NCBI RefSeq assembly: GCF_019578655.1
Contig: NC_063258.1
Coordinates: 17,736,802 to 17,800,801, forward strand
Source: Ricinus communis
Taxonomy: Eukaryota; Streptophyta; Magnoliopsida; Malpighiales; Euphorbiaceae
Length of the DNA stretch: 64,000 nucleotides
Reading direction: 5' to 3'
Below, one piece after another: positions 12,530-26,400 of this stretch (position 1 is its first letter; each line of letters begins with the position of its first letter). Position numbers and translations under genes: made by a program. Under the pieces are notes generated by a model. That model had not been told where the DNA came from. It worked only from the letters and a program-made list of their open reading frames with translations, and ran no database searches.

Positions 12530-12540
12530 AAAAAAAAAAA

Positions 12541-12935
12541 AATTCGACCTCGAATTTTAAAAGAAAAGGGACTACACTCTAAAACTGAAACTAATTAGGA
12601 ACCTCTCATCTCCAACTCGGCTTCTCATGAACTTTCCTCGGCAGAAACTAAACTAAACCACAAGACTCATCGATAAAAGCTTTTAGCAAAACTAGCAATC
12701 CTGATTTACGGCTCGTCGGAAACCAAATCTTTACTTACATCCACACACTGAGGATCCAACACGAGCAAAAGATCGAAAATATACTTCCTCAACTCAGACC
12801 TACGAACAACTGGATTTAACCTCAGAGAACATTACTAATACTTGGCGGCAAGTCCAACTTACATGCCACCTCACCAACCTGCCGACAAAACTAAGGGTTT
12901 CCACACAAGAAGGGCCAATTCTGATCCTGCCAAAA
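12541..12935 (-). pseudogene. Decayed pol 3' end (integrase C-terminal tail) of element B
   Basis: Short minus-strand pieces, in shifting frames, match the tail of chromovirus integrase: GEVACKLDLPPSIS corresponds to the conserved VAYKLALPP-type segment, and EKPSW/EMRG-like pieces to the part after it. It ends in the GAGG-CGAATTT stretch beside the purine tract. The same segment is clearer in element E (49088-49627), which anchors the assignment. No frame is open for more than a few tens of residues, and the catalytic integrase core and reverse transcriptase are absent, so it is a relic. The call rests on motif order and on the match to E. Confidence 0.6.
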
Positions 12936-13741
12936 ATCCACTCACCAAATTTCCTTCCTAATGACGTGCCCCTTGCACGTACAGAAAAAAATCCTTAACA
13001 TCTACATCACATCATCCATGACATAACATCCATCTGATCGCAACAACCGACACAACCATGCCATCCTGACACAAGATTCCTCTCTGACTAAAATCCAAAA
13101 GCCTCCCTTATAATCTAACATGGGGCCTACAACTCCACAGACTCACTCTCTCAACAACTCAACTCGTCATCCAGAGAATTCTCAAGCTAACACTATTTAC
13201 TTTGAAAAATTTACTTATTTATTTACTTTATAATCATCACTGATAAAGCTTTATCATCTTGGAAAAACACTTTTGTAAAATCATAAAATCTCTAGCCATT
13301 TTTCTTTATATAAAATTCTACAATATCGCGCACCAGGGTGATGATGCCCCTATCACCAAGGGTTGCAATGCACGATGTATGATGCATGTCCTAAAATGAA
13401 TTTATGCATGCCTAACGTTGAAATGCCATAATGCATTCTTACGGATCGAGCAATATTGTATTTTAAAACACTTGTTCTACTTAGAAAAATAAATAATGTT
13501 AAGCTAAGTTTCTCACGGATTCCGAGCCCAAAACACTCCGCCACCTTTCTTAAGCTTCTTACAATCACCAACTCAACCATAACAGTACCGAGCATCCGCT
13601 CGACTTCCGGGCACTACCTTCGGCTATTCAATAAGGCGATGCACGATGCGATGACGAGCGATCCATGACACGACCGCAACCACGCTCTATACTAAAGCGT
13701 ACGGTGCCACCATCGAAACCACAATCAAAGCTTCTAAAGGT
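12936..13741. other. Non-coding interior of element B
   Basis: No coding sequence is recognised. Blocks are shared in reverse orientation with the interior of E; for example the stretch around 13335-13390, with GGGTTGCAATGCA and GATGTATGATGCATG, matches about 48570-48625. The shared content shows that B and E descend from one reduced element. Confidence 0.75.
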
Positions 13742-13820
13742 GGACTGCACTAATCACTTGAAGAAGCGGCCGCGAGTCTATCGCGCTTCGGATCTTCCCA
13801 TCGCTACAACGCTCATTCTC
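13742..13820 (-). other. Segment shared with element E, possible 5' gag or leader relic
   Basis: About 79 bp that on the minus strand can be read as ENERCSDGKIRSAIDS. The counterpart in E at 48113-48188 reads ENERYSDSKIRSTVDS. Both lie just inside the primer site. Whether it was coding is unknown. Confidence 0.45.
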
Positions 13821-13978
13821 AAAGACAAGCACCAAAGACAAGCTTACAAGAAAAGAAAGACCGACTCTAACAAAGGAAAGCCGAGACACTAAAGTCAATG
13901 AAAACAACAAGACGGACATAATCCTAACTCCGTGATGCAGAAAAATCTTAACTTAGGTCGAAGGAAATCTAAACCTAA

Positions 13979-13990
13979 GCTCGATACCAA
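13979..13990 (-). other. Primer binding site of element B
   Basis: On the minus strand TGGTATCGAGC begins 3 nt after the LTR end. It matches the initiator tRNA-Met site TGGTATCAGAGC apart from one missing A. Confidence 0.85.
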
Positions 13991-13993
13991 CTT

Positions 13994-16900
13994 TGTCACG
14001 ACCCACCTGTGGGCCCGTGAAGCCCAGACTAGGAATGGGTAGGCTTAAGGCCACCGAAACCCGTAGTAAGCGACACTCATGATTTAAACAAACCTCATCT
14101 CAAATTAATATTATTAAAACCATAAATCATCTTAATAGTTACACTTTACAACAATTACTTGATTACGCCTACCGGAAAAACTAGGGCGAGACCCAGGCTC
14201 GAAAAAATTTACAAGCGATACATCTACTATTACTACTTGAGAATCTAAGATTTACCATTTTACATACCAAATCAAATACTTCACCCGATGATGAAGGAGT
14301 CGGGTTAATCTTGAATAAGAGTCGCGAGAACTAACGATCACGAATCCGAAAAATTAAAATGAGACATCGGTCTAGAGTGAGTTAAAATCATATATCTAAA
14401 ACAGTTTCAAATATCTCAATGTCACCTTATTTAATTTTAAAATAATTAATAAATCACGCAAACCATACGTGTCATGTTAAAACATATGTGTCATGCCATG
14501 CTTAAACAAAATTTATTCCACATGCAACGGGACGGAGTACTTCAGTAGAACTCTAATCCCAACTCTAAAATCTCGATTATTTCAACACTTATGTCTCAAC
14601 TAACGTCAACTCTAACATCTCAAACCTCTCATTCCAACAGGACTGGCGCCCAGAGAGCAAAGCTTGACCAGGGACCTTACCTCCAGTCCGGTCACTTAAC
14701 TCTCAGCCTTAGCCTTTTGGCTCTCTTATCCAATAAGACTGGCGCCCCGAGAGCAATGCTCGACCAGGGACCTTACCTCCAGTCTGGTCACTTAAGTATC
14801 CAAATAAGAAATCTAGTAGCCATTCGGCTCTCTTAATCCAATAAGACTGGCGGCCGGGAGCAATGCCGACCGGGGACCTTACCTCCGACCGGTCACTTAA
14901 ATATCCAAATAAGAAATCTAGTAGCCATTCGGCTCTCTTAATCCAATAAGACTGGTGCCCCGAGAGCAATGCTCGACCAGGACCTTACCTCGATCGGTCA
15001 CTTAAGTATCCAAATAAGAAATCTAGTAGCCATTCGGCTCTCTTAATCCAATAAGATCGGCACCCCGGGAGAGCAATGCTCGACCGAGGGACCTACCTCG
15101 TCCGGTCACTTAAGTATCCAAATAAGAAATCTAGTAGCCATTCGGCTCTTAATCCAATAAGATCGCTCGGCGAGAGCAATGCTCGACTGGGACCTTACCT
15201 CCACCGGTCACTTAAATATCCAAATAAGAAATCTAGTAGCCATTCGGCTCTCTTAATCCAATAAGACTGGCCCGAGAGCAATGCTCGACCAGGGACCTTA
15301 CCTCCGGTCACTTAAATATCCAAATAAGCCAAGAGCCCGAGAGCAATGCTCGACCAGGGACCTTACTCCGGCAATCCACACTCTACTAAGCCCAGAGAGC
15401 GATGCTCGACCAGGCGGTCCTAATCTTTCTTTCTTAAAATTTTTACCTCTTTACCCTTTCCCTATCTCTCTCGGATTATATTGGAACACTCATCCAACTC
15501 CTATGTTCTACTCGCCGTCCCATCCACGAGTCATCATGCAATATTAAAATTGGTAATAAAGGAAAAACATATTTAAATAGTAATTAAAAGCATCATGCAA
15601 ATGATAATAATAATAATTGAATGAAAATTGAAATTGCAAATAAATATTCACAGAGCAAATCAAATTTTATGCATGACACGTGCGTAAGCGATATATGACT
15701 TTAACTCACAGTTTGGCGACCTCCTAGCTCACTCCGGTGCCTCGGTTGGGCCTTGAGCGACGGATCAATCTAGTCACGGAAAACAATTTATTAAAACGGC
15801 TGAAACAAGCGGTCATTAATCCTAGGTCTAGACTCCTGGGGTGACATCTAAGAATCTCGACTCGGAGAATTCTCACCGAAAATCCGTGAACCTCCCAACA
15901 ACACGAACATTACCCCCCGTAAAAACGGGTCTAGGACCTGCCAGAAAAACACTCCAAATATCCAACAATTTAAACAACGGGAGTCGGGTCCCCAAACTTC
16001 ACTATTTCCCAACTCATACAGCCACAAACAAAAACACAAGGGCAAGCGGAAACCGATGATAATTATTTTTACTCACAAAAATCATCAAATACACAATATA
16101 ATCCAATAGACACAATTAAACCAAGAATTTCTAAAATTAACGGGCTAAAGATAATTAACGAGACGCTGGATCGCTCGGTCGACTCGCCTCCAGCCGCCGG
16201 AGTCCGATCGACGATCCGAACACACCATCGGACTCACAACGACACGATCATCCGGAGAGATTTACGCTTCCGATTTTCCGATCTGACACCCGATCATCCG
16301 GAGAGATTTACGGACGATCTCTACCGTCGATTCGCAAACGAAGCCCGATCGCCACGAAACTGGTGCCATCGCAAAGCTTGAGCAGAGGAGAGTCGGGATA
16401 CGTCCTCCGATCGTCCATCCTCCGCCGGATATCGCCGGAAAAACCTAAAAACGCCGGCTGCCACCATTATCTCTCTCCACCGGATCTTCCATCTTCGGCC
16501 ACCACAGGCATCGCTGCTGCTGCCAAAAGAAAGCTCTCGCCGAGAGGAGCCGATCGCCACCCAACTCGGTCGCCAACAACGCCGGAAACACGGAGCACAG
16601 GCCGTGCCACCGCGCGATTCTCGCGCCTCACGCTCACCGCTTTGGAGTTGCCACGTGGCCGCGCCGCCAGCGCGCCCGCCCTCCGGAGCTCATCACCGAC
16701 GCCGCACGCCGCCGCCTTTCTCCCCTTCTTCTTCGGCCATCGCCCTCTCTCTCTCCCGATCTCCTTTCTCTCTCCCCGATTCCATTTCTTTCAATATCGA
16801 CATTAGGCCCCGAACTTTTCCTTATTACAATTTAGTCCCTCAACTTTCTTAATTACTTACAATTCCATCCTGCAGAATTCCAATTTGACCCCCAAACTTC

Positions 16901-17478
16901 TTTTTAGCCTTTCAATTAAGCCCTTAACTAATTAATTTGGGCCAAATCTGAATTATTGAAAATACACAATTACAAAAATACCCCTGACCGACATATTTAT
17001 TTACAAAAATACCAAGCTCACAAATTTCCATTAAAACCCCATAAAAATAACATTATACTTTCAATCCTTATTCCAAAATAAATTTCCAATTTAGTCCTAA
17101 CACACAATTAAATTAAATAATCAATTTCCAACTTAAAATTTAATACTACTAATCAATTATAATTCCAATTTTCCAAAAATTCTTTTATAAACATCCTTTA
17201 CAATTCTACCATAATTTTTCAATATATAATTTTACTTATATAAATATGCGTTTGGAAAAAAATTTGAATAACCAAAATATAATCATTTTGTCAAATAATT
17301 TACTTAATTACTCAAAAATCAAAATAATTGGATATGGAAAATAACTCATTTATTTATCTAACATGAACATTCAAAATTTGTATTTAAATCATTCCAATTA
17401 AACCGAATAAAAATAAAGCTAAAATTAACTTAAATAAAAACTCATTATTAAATATATAAAAAAATTCCGGGTGTTACA
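13994..17478 (-). repeat. 5' LTR of element B
   Basis: Same ends and layout as 9366-12516 but 334 bp longer, mostly because of about three extra minisatellite units. It also carries a small local duplication near 16245-16315 of CATCCGGAGAGATTTACG that the other LTR lacks. Confidence 0.92.
14637..15420. repeat. LTR minisatellite, long allele
   Basis: About seven to eight copies of the 108-bp unit described at 10014-10470, with starts near 14637, 14734, 14843, 14949, 15056, 15161, 15264 and 15328. Copies are well preserved, with small losses around the GGCGCC box. Confidence 0.9.
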
Positions 17479-20400
17479 GAAACTGACTCCGTTAAAGTTG
17501 TATAGTTATCAATACGAGAAAAATACTTGTAAAACGTGTACATTTATGAATATGAGAAAATAACCGCTAAAAGTAGTGTAATTACGAGTCTGAGAAAACA
17601 GCCTCGTAGAACAGGTAAATTTTTACTATGTGAAAACAACCCCGTAATATCGGGATATTTATGAATCCGAGGAAATAACCCCTTAATCGTGGTATATTTA
17701 TGAGTATGAGAAAATAACCCCTTAAATGGGTTAATTTTATAATATAAGAAAAAAACCTCGTAAAAGGGGTGTATTTGTCCATATAAGAAAATAATCCCGT
17801 AAAACATGTATATTTTTAAGTTTAAGAAACCAACACCAGAAAAGTGCTAATAATTTAATATGAGAAAAAGACCCGGTAAAAGGGGTATATTTGTCAATAT
17901 AAGAAAATAACTCCGTAAAACGTTTATGTTAATGAATTTGGAAAAACAACATTACAATGCTGCTAATAATTTAGTATGAGAAGAGTACCCTGTAAAAGTG
18001 GTTTATTTATCAATATAAGAAAATAACCACGTAAAACGTGTATATTTATGAATTTGAGAAAACAATCCCGTAAAAGTAGTGTAATTATGAGTCTCAGAAA
18101 ACAGCCTCGTAAAAGGATAAATTTTCTAATACAAGAAAACAACCCCGTAAGAGGGGTATATTTCTAAATATTAGAAAACAATCCCGTAATACGGGGATAT
18201 TTATCAATCTGAAAAAATAACCCTGTATTTTGGCATATTTGTGAGTATGAGAAAACAACCCCTTAAATGGGGTTATTTTATAATATGAGAAAACAACCCC
18301 GTAAAAGGGGTATATTTGTCTATATAAGAGAATAACTCCGTAAAATGTGTATATTTATAGATTTGAGAGAACAACCCCAGAATAGTGCCAATAATTTTAT
18401 ATGAGAAAATGACATTGTAAAAGTGGTATATTTCTCAATATAAGAAAATAACCCAGCAAAACATGTATTTTAATGTATATGAGAAAACAACCTAGTAAAA
18501 GTAGTGTAATTTGAAGTCTGAGAAAACAGCCTCGTAGTAGGAGTAAAGTTTTTAATATGAGAAAACAACACCGTAATACAGGGATATTTATCAATCTCGA
18601 GAAAATAACCCCGTAATTTTAGTATATTTGTGTGTTTGAGAAAGAAACCTCCGAAATTGTTTAATTTTATAATATGTGAAAACAACCATGAAAAATGGGT
18701 ATATTTGTCAATATTTGAAAATAAACCCATAAAAGTTTATAAATATAAGAAAATAATCCCGTAAAACGTGTATATTTATGAATATGAAAAATAATCCCGT
18801 AAAAGTAGTGTAATTGCGAGTGTGAGAAAATAGCCTCGCAGAATGGGTAAATTTTTTAATATGAGAAAACAGCCTCGTAGAAGGGGTAAACTTTTTAATA
18901 TGAGAAAACAACCTCGTAATACGGGGACATTTATCAATTGGAGAAAATAACCCTGTAATTTTGGTAAATTTGCGAGTATGAGAAAACAATCCCTTAAATT
19001 GGTTAATTTTATAATATGACAAGACTATCCCGTAAAAGGGGTGTATATGTCAATGTAAGAAAATCACCACGTAAAACGTGTACATTTATGAATATGAAAA
19101 AATAACCCCGTAAAAGTAGTGTAATTGCGAGACTAAGAAAACTACCTCGCAGAAGGGTTAAATTTTTTAATACAAGAAAATAGCCTCGTAGAAGAAGTAA
19201 AGTTTTTAATATGTGAAAACAACCCCGCAATATAGGGATATTTATAAATCGAAGAAACTAATCCTATAATTTTGGTATATTTGTGAGTTTGAGAAAACAA
19301 CCCCTTAAAATGGGTTAATTTTATAATATGTGAGAACAACCATGCAAAAGGGGTATATTTGTTAATTTAAAAAAATAACCCCGTAAAAGTGGTATGTTTA
19401 TCAATAAAAGAAAATAATCTCGTAAAACGTGTATATTTATAAATATGAGAAAACAACCCTGTAAAAGTAGTGTAATTACGAGTTTGAGAAAACAGCTTCG
19501 AAGAAGGGGTAACTTTTTAATATGAGAAAACAACCCCATAATACGGGGATATTTATAAATCAGAGAAAATAACCCCGTAATTTTGATATATTTGGTAGTA
19601 TGAGAAAACAACCCATTAAATGTGTTAATTTTATATTATGAGAAAATAACCTTGTAAAAGATGTATATTTGTCCATATAAGAAAATAATCCCGTAAAACG
19701 TGTATATTTGTAAATTTGAGAAAACAACCCCAAAATAGTGCTAATAATTTTGTATGAGAAAATAATCCCATAATAGTAGTATATTTCTCAATATAAGAAA
19801 ATAATATCGTAAAACGTGTATATTTATAAATTCGAGAAAACAATCCCATAAAAGTAGTGTAATTGTGAGCTTGATAAAACAGCCTCGTAGAAGCGGTAAA
19901 TTTTTTAATATGAGAGAACAACCCCGTAAGAGGGGTATATTTATAAATATTAGAAAACAAACCCATAATACGGAAACATTTATCAATTTGAGTAAATAAC
20001 CCCATAGTTTTAGTATATTTGTGAGTATGAGTAAACAACCGCTTAAATGGGTTATTTTTATAATATGAAAAAACAACCCCGTAAAAGGGGTATATTTGTC
20101 AATATAAGAAAATAACCCCGTAAAACATGTAAATTTATGAATTTAAGAAAACAATACCATAATAGTGCTAAAAATTTAATATGAGAAAACGACCTCGTAA
20201 AAGTGGTATATTTATCAATATAAGAAAATAACCCCCTAAAATATGTATATTTATGAATCTGAAAAACAACCCCGTAAAAGTAGTGTAATTGCGAGTCTAA
20301 GAAAATAGCCTCGTAGAACGGGTAAAACTTTTAATATGAGAAAACAGGCTCGTAGAAAAGGTACATTTTTTAAAATGCAAAAGCAACCCTGTAATACGGG

Positions 20401-23400
20401 GGATATTTGTGAATCTGAGGAAATAACCCTATGATTGTGGTATATTTGTGAATATGAGAAAACAACCCCTTAAATGGATTAATTTTATAATATGAGAAAA
20501 CAACCCCATAAAAGGTGCATATTTGTCGATATAAGAAAATAACTCCGTAAAACGCGTATATTTATAAATTTGAGAAAACAACCCCATAATTGTACTAATA
20601 ATTTAATATGAGAAAATGACTCTGTAAAAGTGGTATATTTATCAATATAAGAAAATAACCCCATAAAATATGTATATTTATCAATATGAGAAAATAACCC
20701 CATAAAAGTAGTTAAATTGCAAGTCTAAGAAAACAGGCTCGTAGAATGGGTAAATTTTTTAATATGAGAAAACAGGCTCGTAGAAGGGGTAAATTTTTTA
20801 ATATGCTAAAGCAACCCCGTAATACAGGGATATCTATGAATCTGAGGAAATAACCTCGTAATTATGGTTTTATATTTGTCAATATAAGAAAATAACCCCA
20901 TAAAATATGTATATTTATGAATATGAGAAAACAACCCCGTAAAAATAATTGCCAGACTGAAAAAACAGCTTCACAGAAGGAGTAAATTTTTTAATATGAG
21001 AAAACAACCTCGTAATACGGGAATATTTATCACTCGACGAAAATAACCCCATAATTTTGGTATATTTGTGAGTATGAGAAAACAACCCCTTAAATGGGTT
21101 AATTCTATAATATGAGAAAACAACCCCGTAAAAGGGGTATATTTGTCGATATAAGAAAATAATCCCGTAAAACGTGTATATTTATGAATTTGAGAAAACA
21201 ACCCCCTAATAGTGCTAAACATTTAATCTGAGAAAACGACTCCATAAAAGTGGTATATTTATCAATATAAGAAAATAATCCCGTAAAACGTGTATATTTA
21301 TGAATATGAGAAAATAACAGCACAAAAGGAGTGTAATTGCGAGTATGAGAAAACAGGCTCGTAGAAAGGGTAAATTTGTTAATATGAGAAAACAAACCCG
21401 TAATACGGGGATATTTATAAATCGGAAGTAATAACCCGTAATTTTAGCATATTTGTGATTATGAGAAAACAACCCCTTAAATGGGTTAATTTTATAATAT
21501 GAGAAAACAACCTCGTAAAAGGGGTATATTTGTCGATATAAGAAAATAACCCCGTAAAACCTGTATATTTATGAATTTGGGGAAACAACCCCTAATAGTG
21601 CTAATAATTTAATATGAGAAAAAGACTCCGCAAAAGTGGTATAGTTATCAATATAAGAAAATAACCCCGTAAAACGTGTATATTTATGAATATGAGAAAA
21701 TAACTGCATAAAAGTGGTGTAATTGCGAGTCTAAAAAACCAACCCCTTAAAAATAGTGTAATCTCGTACAAATGTGCATATTTATGAATTTGAAAAAATA
21801 ACCCCAGAATAATGCTAACAATTTAATAAGAGAAAACGACCCCGTGAAAGTGATATATTTCTCTATATAAGAAAATAACCCCATAAAATGTATATATTTC
21901 TGAATCTGAGGAGACAACCCCATACAAGTAGTGTTATTGCGAGTCTGAGAAACCAGCCTTGTAGAAGAGGTAGATTTCTTAATACGAGAAAACAACCCCG
22001 TAAGAGGGTGTTTATAAATATTAGAAAAGAATCCCGTAATACGGGAATCTTTATGAATCTGACAAAATAACTCCATAATTTTGGTATATTTGTGAGTATG
22101 AGAAAACAACCCCTTAAATGAGTTAATTTTATAATATGAGAAAACAACCCCGTAAAATGGGTATATTTATCGATATAAGAAAATAACCCCGTAAAACATG
22201 TATATTTATGAATTTGATAAAACAACCTCATAATACTGCTAATAATTTAATATGCGAAAACGATCCCGTAAAAGTGGTAGATTTATAAATATAAGAAAAT
22301 AATTCTGTAAGACGTGTATATTTATGAATATGAGAAAACAACCCCGTAAATGGGTTAATTTTATAATATGAGAAAACAACACCATAAAAGGGGTATAGCT
22401 ATCAATACAAGAAAATAACCATGTAAAACGTGTATATTTATGAATTTGAGAAAATAACCACTAGAAGTAGTGTAATTACGAGTGTGAGAAAACAACCACG
22501 TAGAAGGGCTAAATTTTTTGATATGACAAAACAATCCCATAATACAGGGGTACTAATCAATCGGAACAATAACCTATTAATTTTGGTAAATTAGTGTGTA
22601 TGAGAAAACAACCCCTTAAATGGGTTAATTTTATAATATGAGAAAACAACCCGTAAAAGGGGTATATTTGTCGATATAAAAAAATAACCTCATAAAACGC
22701 GCATATTTATGAATTTGAGAAAACAACCCCAAATAGTGGTACTAATTTAATATGTGAAAACAACTCCATAAAAGTGGTATATTTATCAATATAAGAAAAT
22801 AACCTCGTAAAACATGTATATTTATGAATATGAGAAAATAACTGCGTAAAAATAATGTAATGGCGAGTATGAGAAAACAACGTTGGAGAAGGAGTAAATT
22901 TTTTAATAAGAGAAAACAACCCCCTTATACGGGGATATTTATCAAACGGAGAAAATAACCCGTAATTTTAGTATATCTATGATCATGAGAAAACAACTCC
23001 TTAAATGGGTTAGTTTTATAATATGGGAAAACAACCTCGTAAAAGGGGTATATTTGTCGATATAAGAAAATAATCCCGTAAAATCTGTAAATTTATGAAT
23101 TTGAGAAAACAACCTCCTAATAGTGCTAATAATTTAATATGAGAAAATGAATTTGCAAAAGTGGTATATTTATCAATATAAGAAAATAACCTCGTAGAAC
23201 GTGTATATTTATGGATATGAGAAAATAATTACGTAAAACTAGTGTAATTGCGAGTCTGAGAAAACAGCCTCGTAGAAGAGGTAAAAATTTTTAATACGAG
23301 AAAATAACCTCGTAATACGGGGATATTTATCAATCGGAGAAAACAACCCCGTAATTTTTGTATATTTATGAATATGAGAAAACAACCCCATAATAGTGCA

Positions 23401-26400
23401 AATAATTTAATACGAGAAAATAACCCCGTAAAAGTGATATATTTATCAATATAAGAAAATAACCCCGTAAAACATGTATATTTATGAATCTCAGAAAACA
23501 ATCCCATAAAAGTAGTGTAATTGCAAGTCTCAGAAACATAGACTCGTAGAACGGGTAAATTCTTTAATATGAGAAAACAACCTCGAAGAAAGGATAAATT
23601 TTTTAATATGTGAAAACAACTCCGTAATACGGGGATATTGATCAATCGGCGAAAATAATCCCGTAATTTTGATATTTTTGTGAGTATGAGAAAACAACCC
23701 CTTAAATGGGTTAATTTTATAATATGAGAAAGAAACCTATAAAATGTATACATTTATGAATATGAGAAAAAACTGCTAAAAGTAGTGTAATTATGAGTCT
23801 GAGAAAACAGCCTCTTAGAATAGGTAAATTTTTAATATGTGAAAACAACCCCGTAATACCGGGATATTTATGAATCCGAGGAAATAACCCCGTAATCGTG
23901 GTATATTTATGAGTATGAGAAAACAACCCCTTAAATGGGTTAATTTTATAATATGAGAAAACAACCCCGTAAAAGTATTGTAATTTCGAGTCTCAGAAAA
24001 CAGCCTCGTAAAAGGGTAAATTTTTTACTACAAAAAAAAACCCCGTAAAAGGGGTATATTTATAAATATTAGGAAACAATTTCGTAATACGGGATATTTA
24101 TCAATCTGAAAAAATAACCCCGTATTTTGGCAGATTTGTGAGCATGAGAAAACAACCCCTTAAATGGGTTTATTTTATGATATGAGAAAATAATCCTGTA
24201 AAAGGGGTATATTTCTCAATATAAGAAAATAACCCTGTAAAACGTGTATATTCATGAATATGAGAAAACAACCCCGTAAAAGTAGTGTAATTGCGAGTCT
24301 GAGAAACAGCCTCGTAGTAGGGGTAAATTTTTTAATATGAGAAAACAACCCCATAATACAGGGATATTTATCAATCAAAGAAAATAATCCCGTAATTTTG
24401 GTATATTTGTGTGTTTGACGAAACAACCCCTTAATGGGTTAATTTTATAATAAGTGAAAACAACCACGAAAAGGGGTATATTTGTCAATATTAGAAAATA
24501 ACCCCGTAAAAGTGGTATATTTATAAATATAAGAAAATAATTCCGTAAAACGTGTATATTTATGAATATGAGAAAATAATCCCGTAAAAGTAATATAATT
24601 GCGAGTCTGAGAAAACAGCCTCGCAGAATGGGTAAATTTTTTAATATGAGAAAACAGCCTCGTAGAATGGGTAAACTTTTTAATATGAGAAAATAACCCC
24701 GTAATACGGGGACATTTATCAATCGGAGAAAATAACCCTGTAATTTTGGTATATTTGCGACTATGAGAAAACAACCCCTTAAATGGGTTAATTTTATAAT
24801 ATGAGAAGACTACCCCGTAAAAGGGTTATATTTGTCAATAAAAGATAATAATTCCATAAAAGTGGTATATTTATCAATGTAAGAAAATCACCCCATAAAA
24901 CTTCTACATTTATGAATATGAGAAAACAACCCAGTAGAAAGTAATCATGGACTCGTAAAACAACTCCTCAAAAGGGTTAAATTTTTTAAAATGAGAAAAT
25001 AGCCTCGTAGAAGGAATAAATTTTTTAATTTGAGAAAACAACCCCGTAATAAAGGGATATTTATAAATCGAAGAAAATAACCCCATAATTTTGGTATATT
25101 TGTGAATCTGAAAAAACAACCCCTTAAATGGGTTAATTTTATAATATGTGAAAATAACCCTGTAAAAGGGGTATATTAGTTAATATAAGAAAATAACCCC
25201 GTAAAAGTGGTATATTTATCAATATAAGAAAATAATCCCGTAAAACATGTATATTTATGAATATGAAAAAATAATCCCGTAAAAGTAGTGTAACTACGAG
25301 TTTGAGAAAACAGCTTCGAAGAAGGGGTAAATTTTTTAATATGAGAAAACAAGCCCATAGTACGGAGATATTTATCAATCGGAGAAAATAACCCCATAAT
25401 TTTAGTATATTTAGTGGTATGAGAAAACAACCCCTTAAATATGTTAATTTTATAATATGAGAAAACAACCCTATAAAAGGAGTATATTTGTCCATATAAG
25501 AAAATAATCCCGTAAAACGTGTATATTTATGAATTTGAGAAAATAACCTCAGAATAGTACTAATAATTTAATATGAGAAAACGACCCTCTGAAAGTGATA
25601 TATTTCTCTATATAAAAAAATAACCCCGTAAAACGTGTATATTTTTGAATATGAGAGAATAACTCCGTAAAAGTAGTATAATTGCGAGACTGAGAAAATA
25701 GCCTCGTAGAAGGAGTAAATTTTTTAATATGAGAAAATAACCCCGTACGAGGGGTATATTTATAAATATTAGAAAAGAATCCTGTAATACGAGGATATTT
25801 TTGAATCTCAGGAAATAACTCTATAATTGTGGTATATTTGTGAGTATGAGAAAACAACCCCTTAAATGGGTTAATTTTATAATATGAGAAAACAACCCCA
25901 TGAAAGGGGTATATTTGTCGATATAAGAAAATAACTCCATAAAAATGTGTATATTTATGAATTTGAGAAAACAACCCTATAATAGTGCTAATAATTTAAT
26001 ATGACAAACGGACCTCGTAAAAGTTGTATAGTTATCAATATGAGAAAAAACCTGTAAAACGTGTACATTTATGAATATAAGAAAATAACCGCTAAAGGTA
26101 GTGTAATTACAAGGCTGAGAAAACAGCCAAGTAGAAAGGCTAAATTTTTTTATATGAGAAAACAACCCCGTAATACGGGGATATTAATCAATCAGAGAAA
26201 ATAACCCAATAATTTTGGTATATTTGTGAGTATGAGAAAACAAACCCTTAAATAGGTAAATTTTATAATATGAGAAAATAACCCCGCAAAAGGAGTATAT
26301 TTGTCGATATAAGATAATAACCTCATAAAACGTGTATATTTATGAATATGAGAAAATAACCATTAAAAGTAGTGTAATTACGAGTATGAAAAAACAGCCA

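Larger units (their letters stand above)
9366..17478 (-). mobile_element. Non-autonomous Tekay/Del-like LTR retrotransposon (B)
   Basis: Complete 8113-bp element. Long LTRs (9366-12516, 3151 bp; 13994-17478, 3485 bp) start TGTAACACCCGG and end CGTGACA on the minus strand, and a perfect GAAAC duplication flanks the element. The interior is only 1477 bp: primer site beside the right LTR, purine tract beside the left LTR, so it reads leftwards. TGTAACACCC termini, a TGGTATC-type Met primer site and a GAGG-CGAATTT motif just before the purine tract are together typical of Tekay/Del chromoviruses of the Ty3/gypsy group. The interior keeps only a decayed integrase C-terminal tail; no protease, reverse transcriptase or RNase H is visible, so it must move in trans. 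The LTRs differ mainly by tandem-repeat copy number. Confidence 0.9.
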
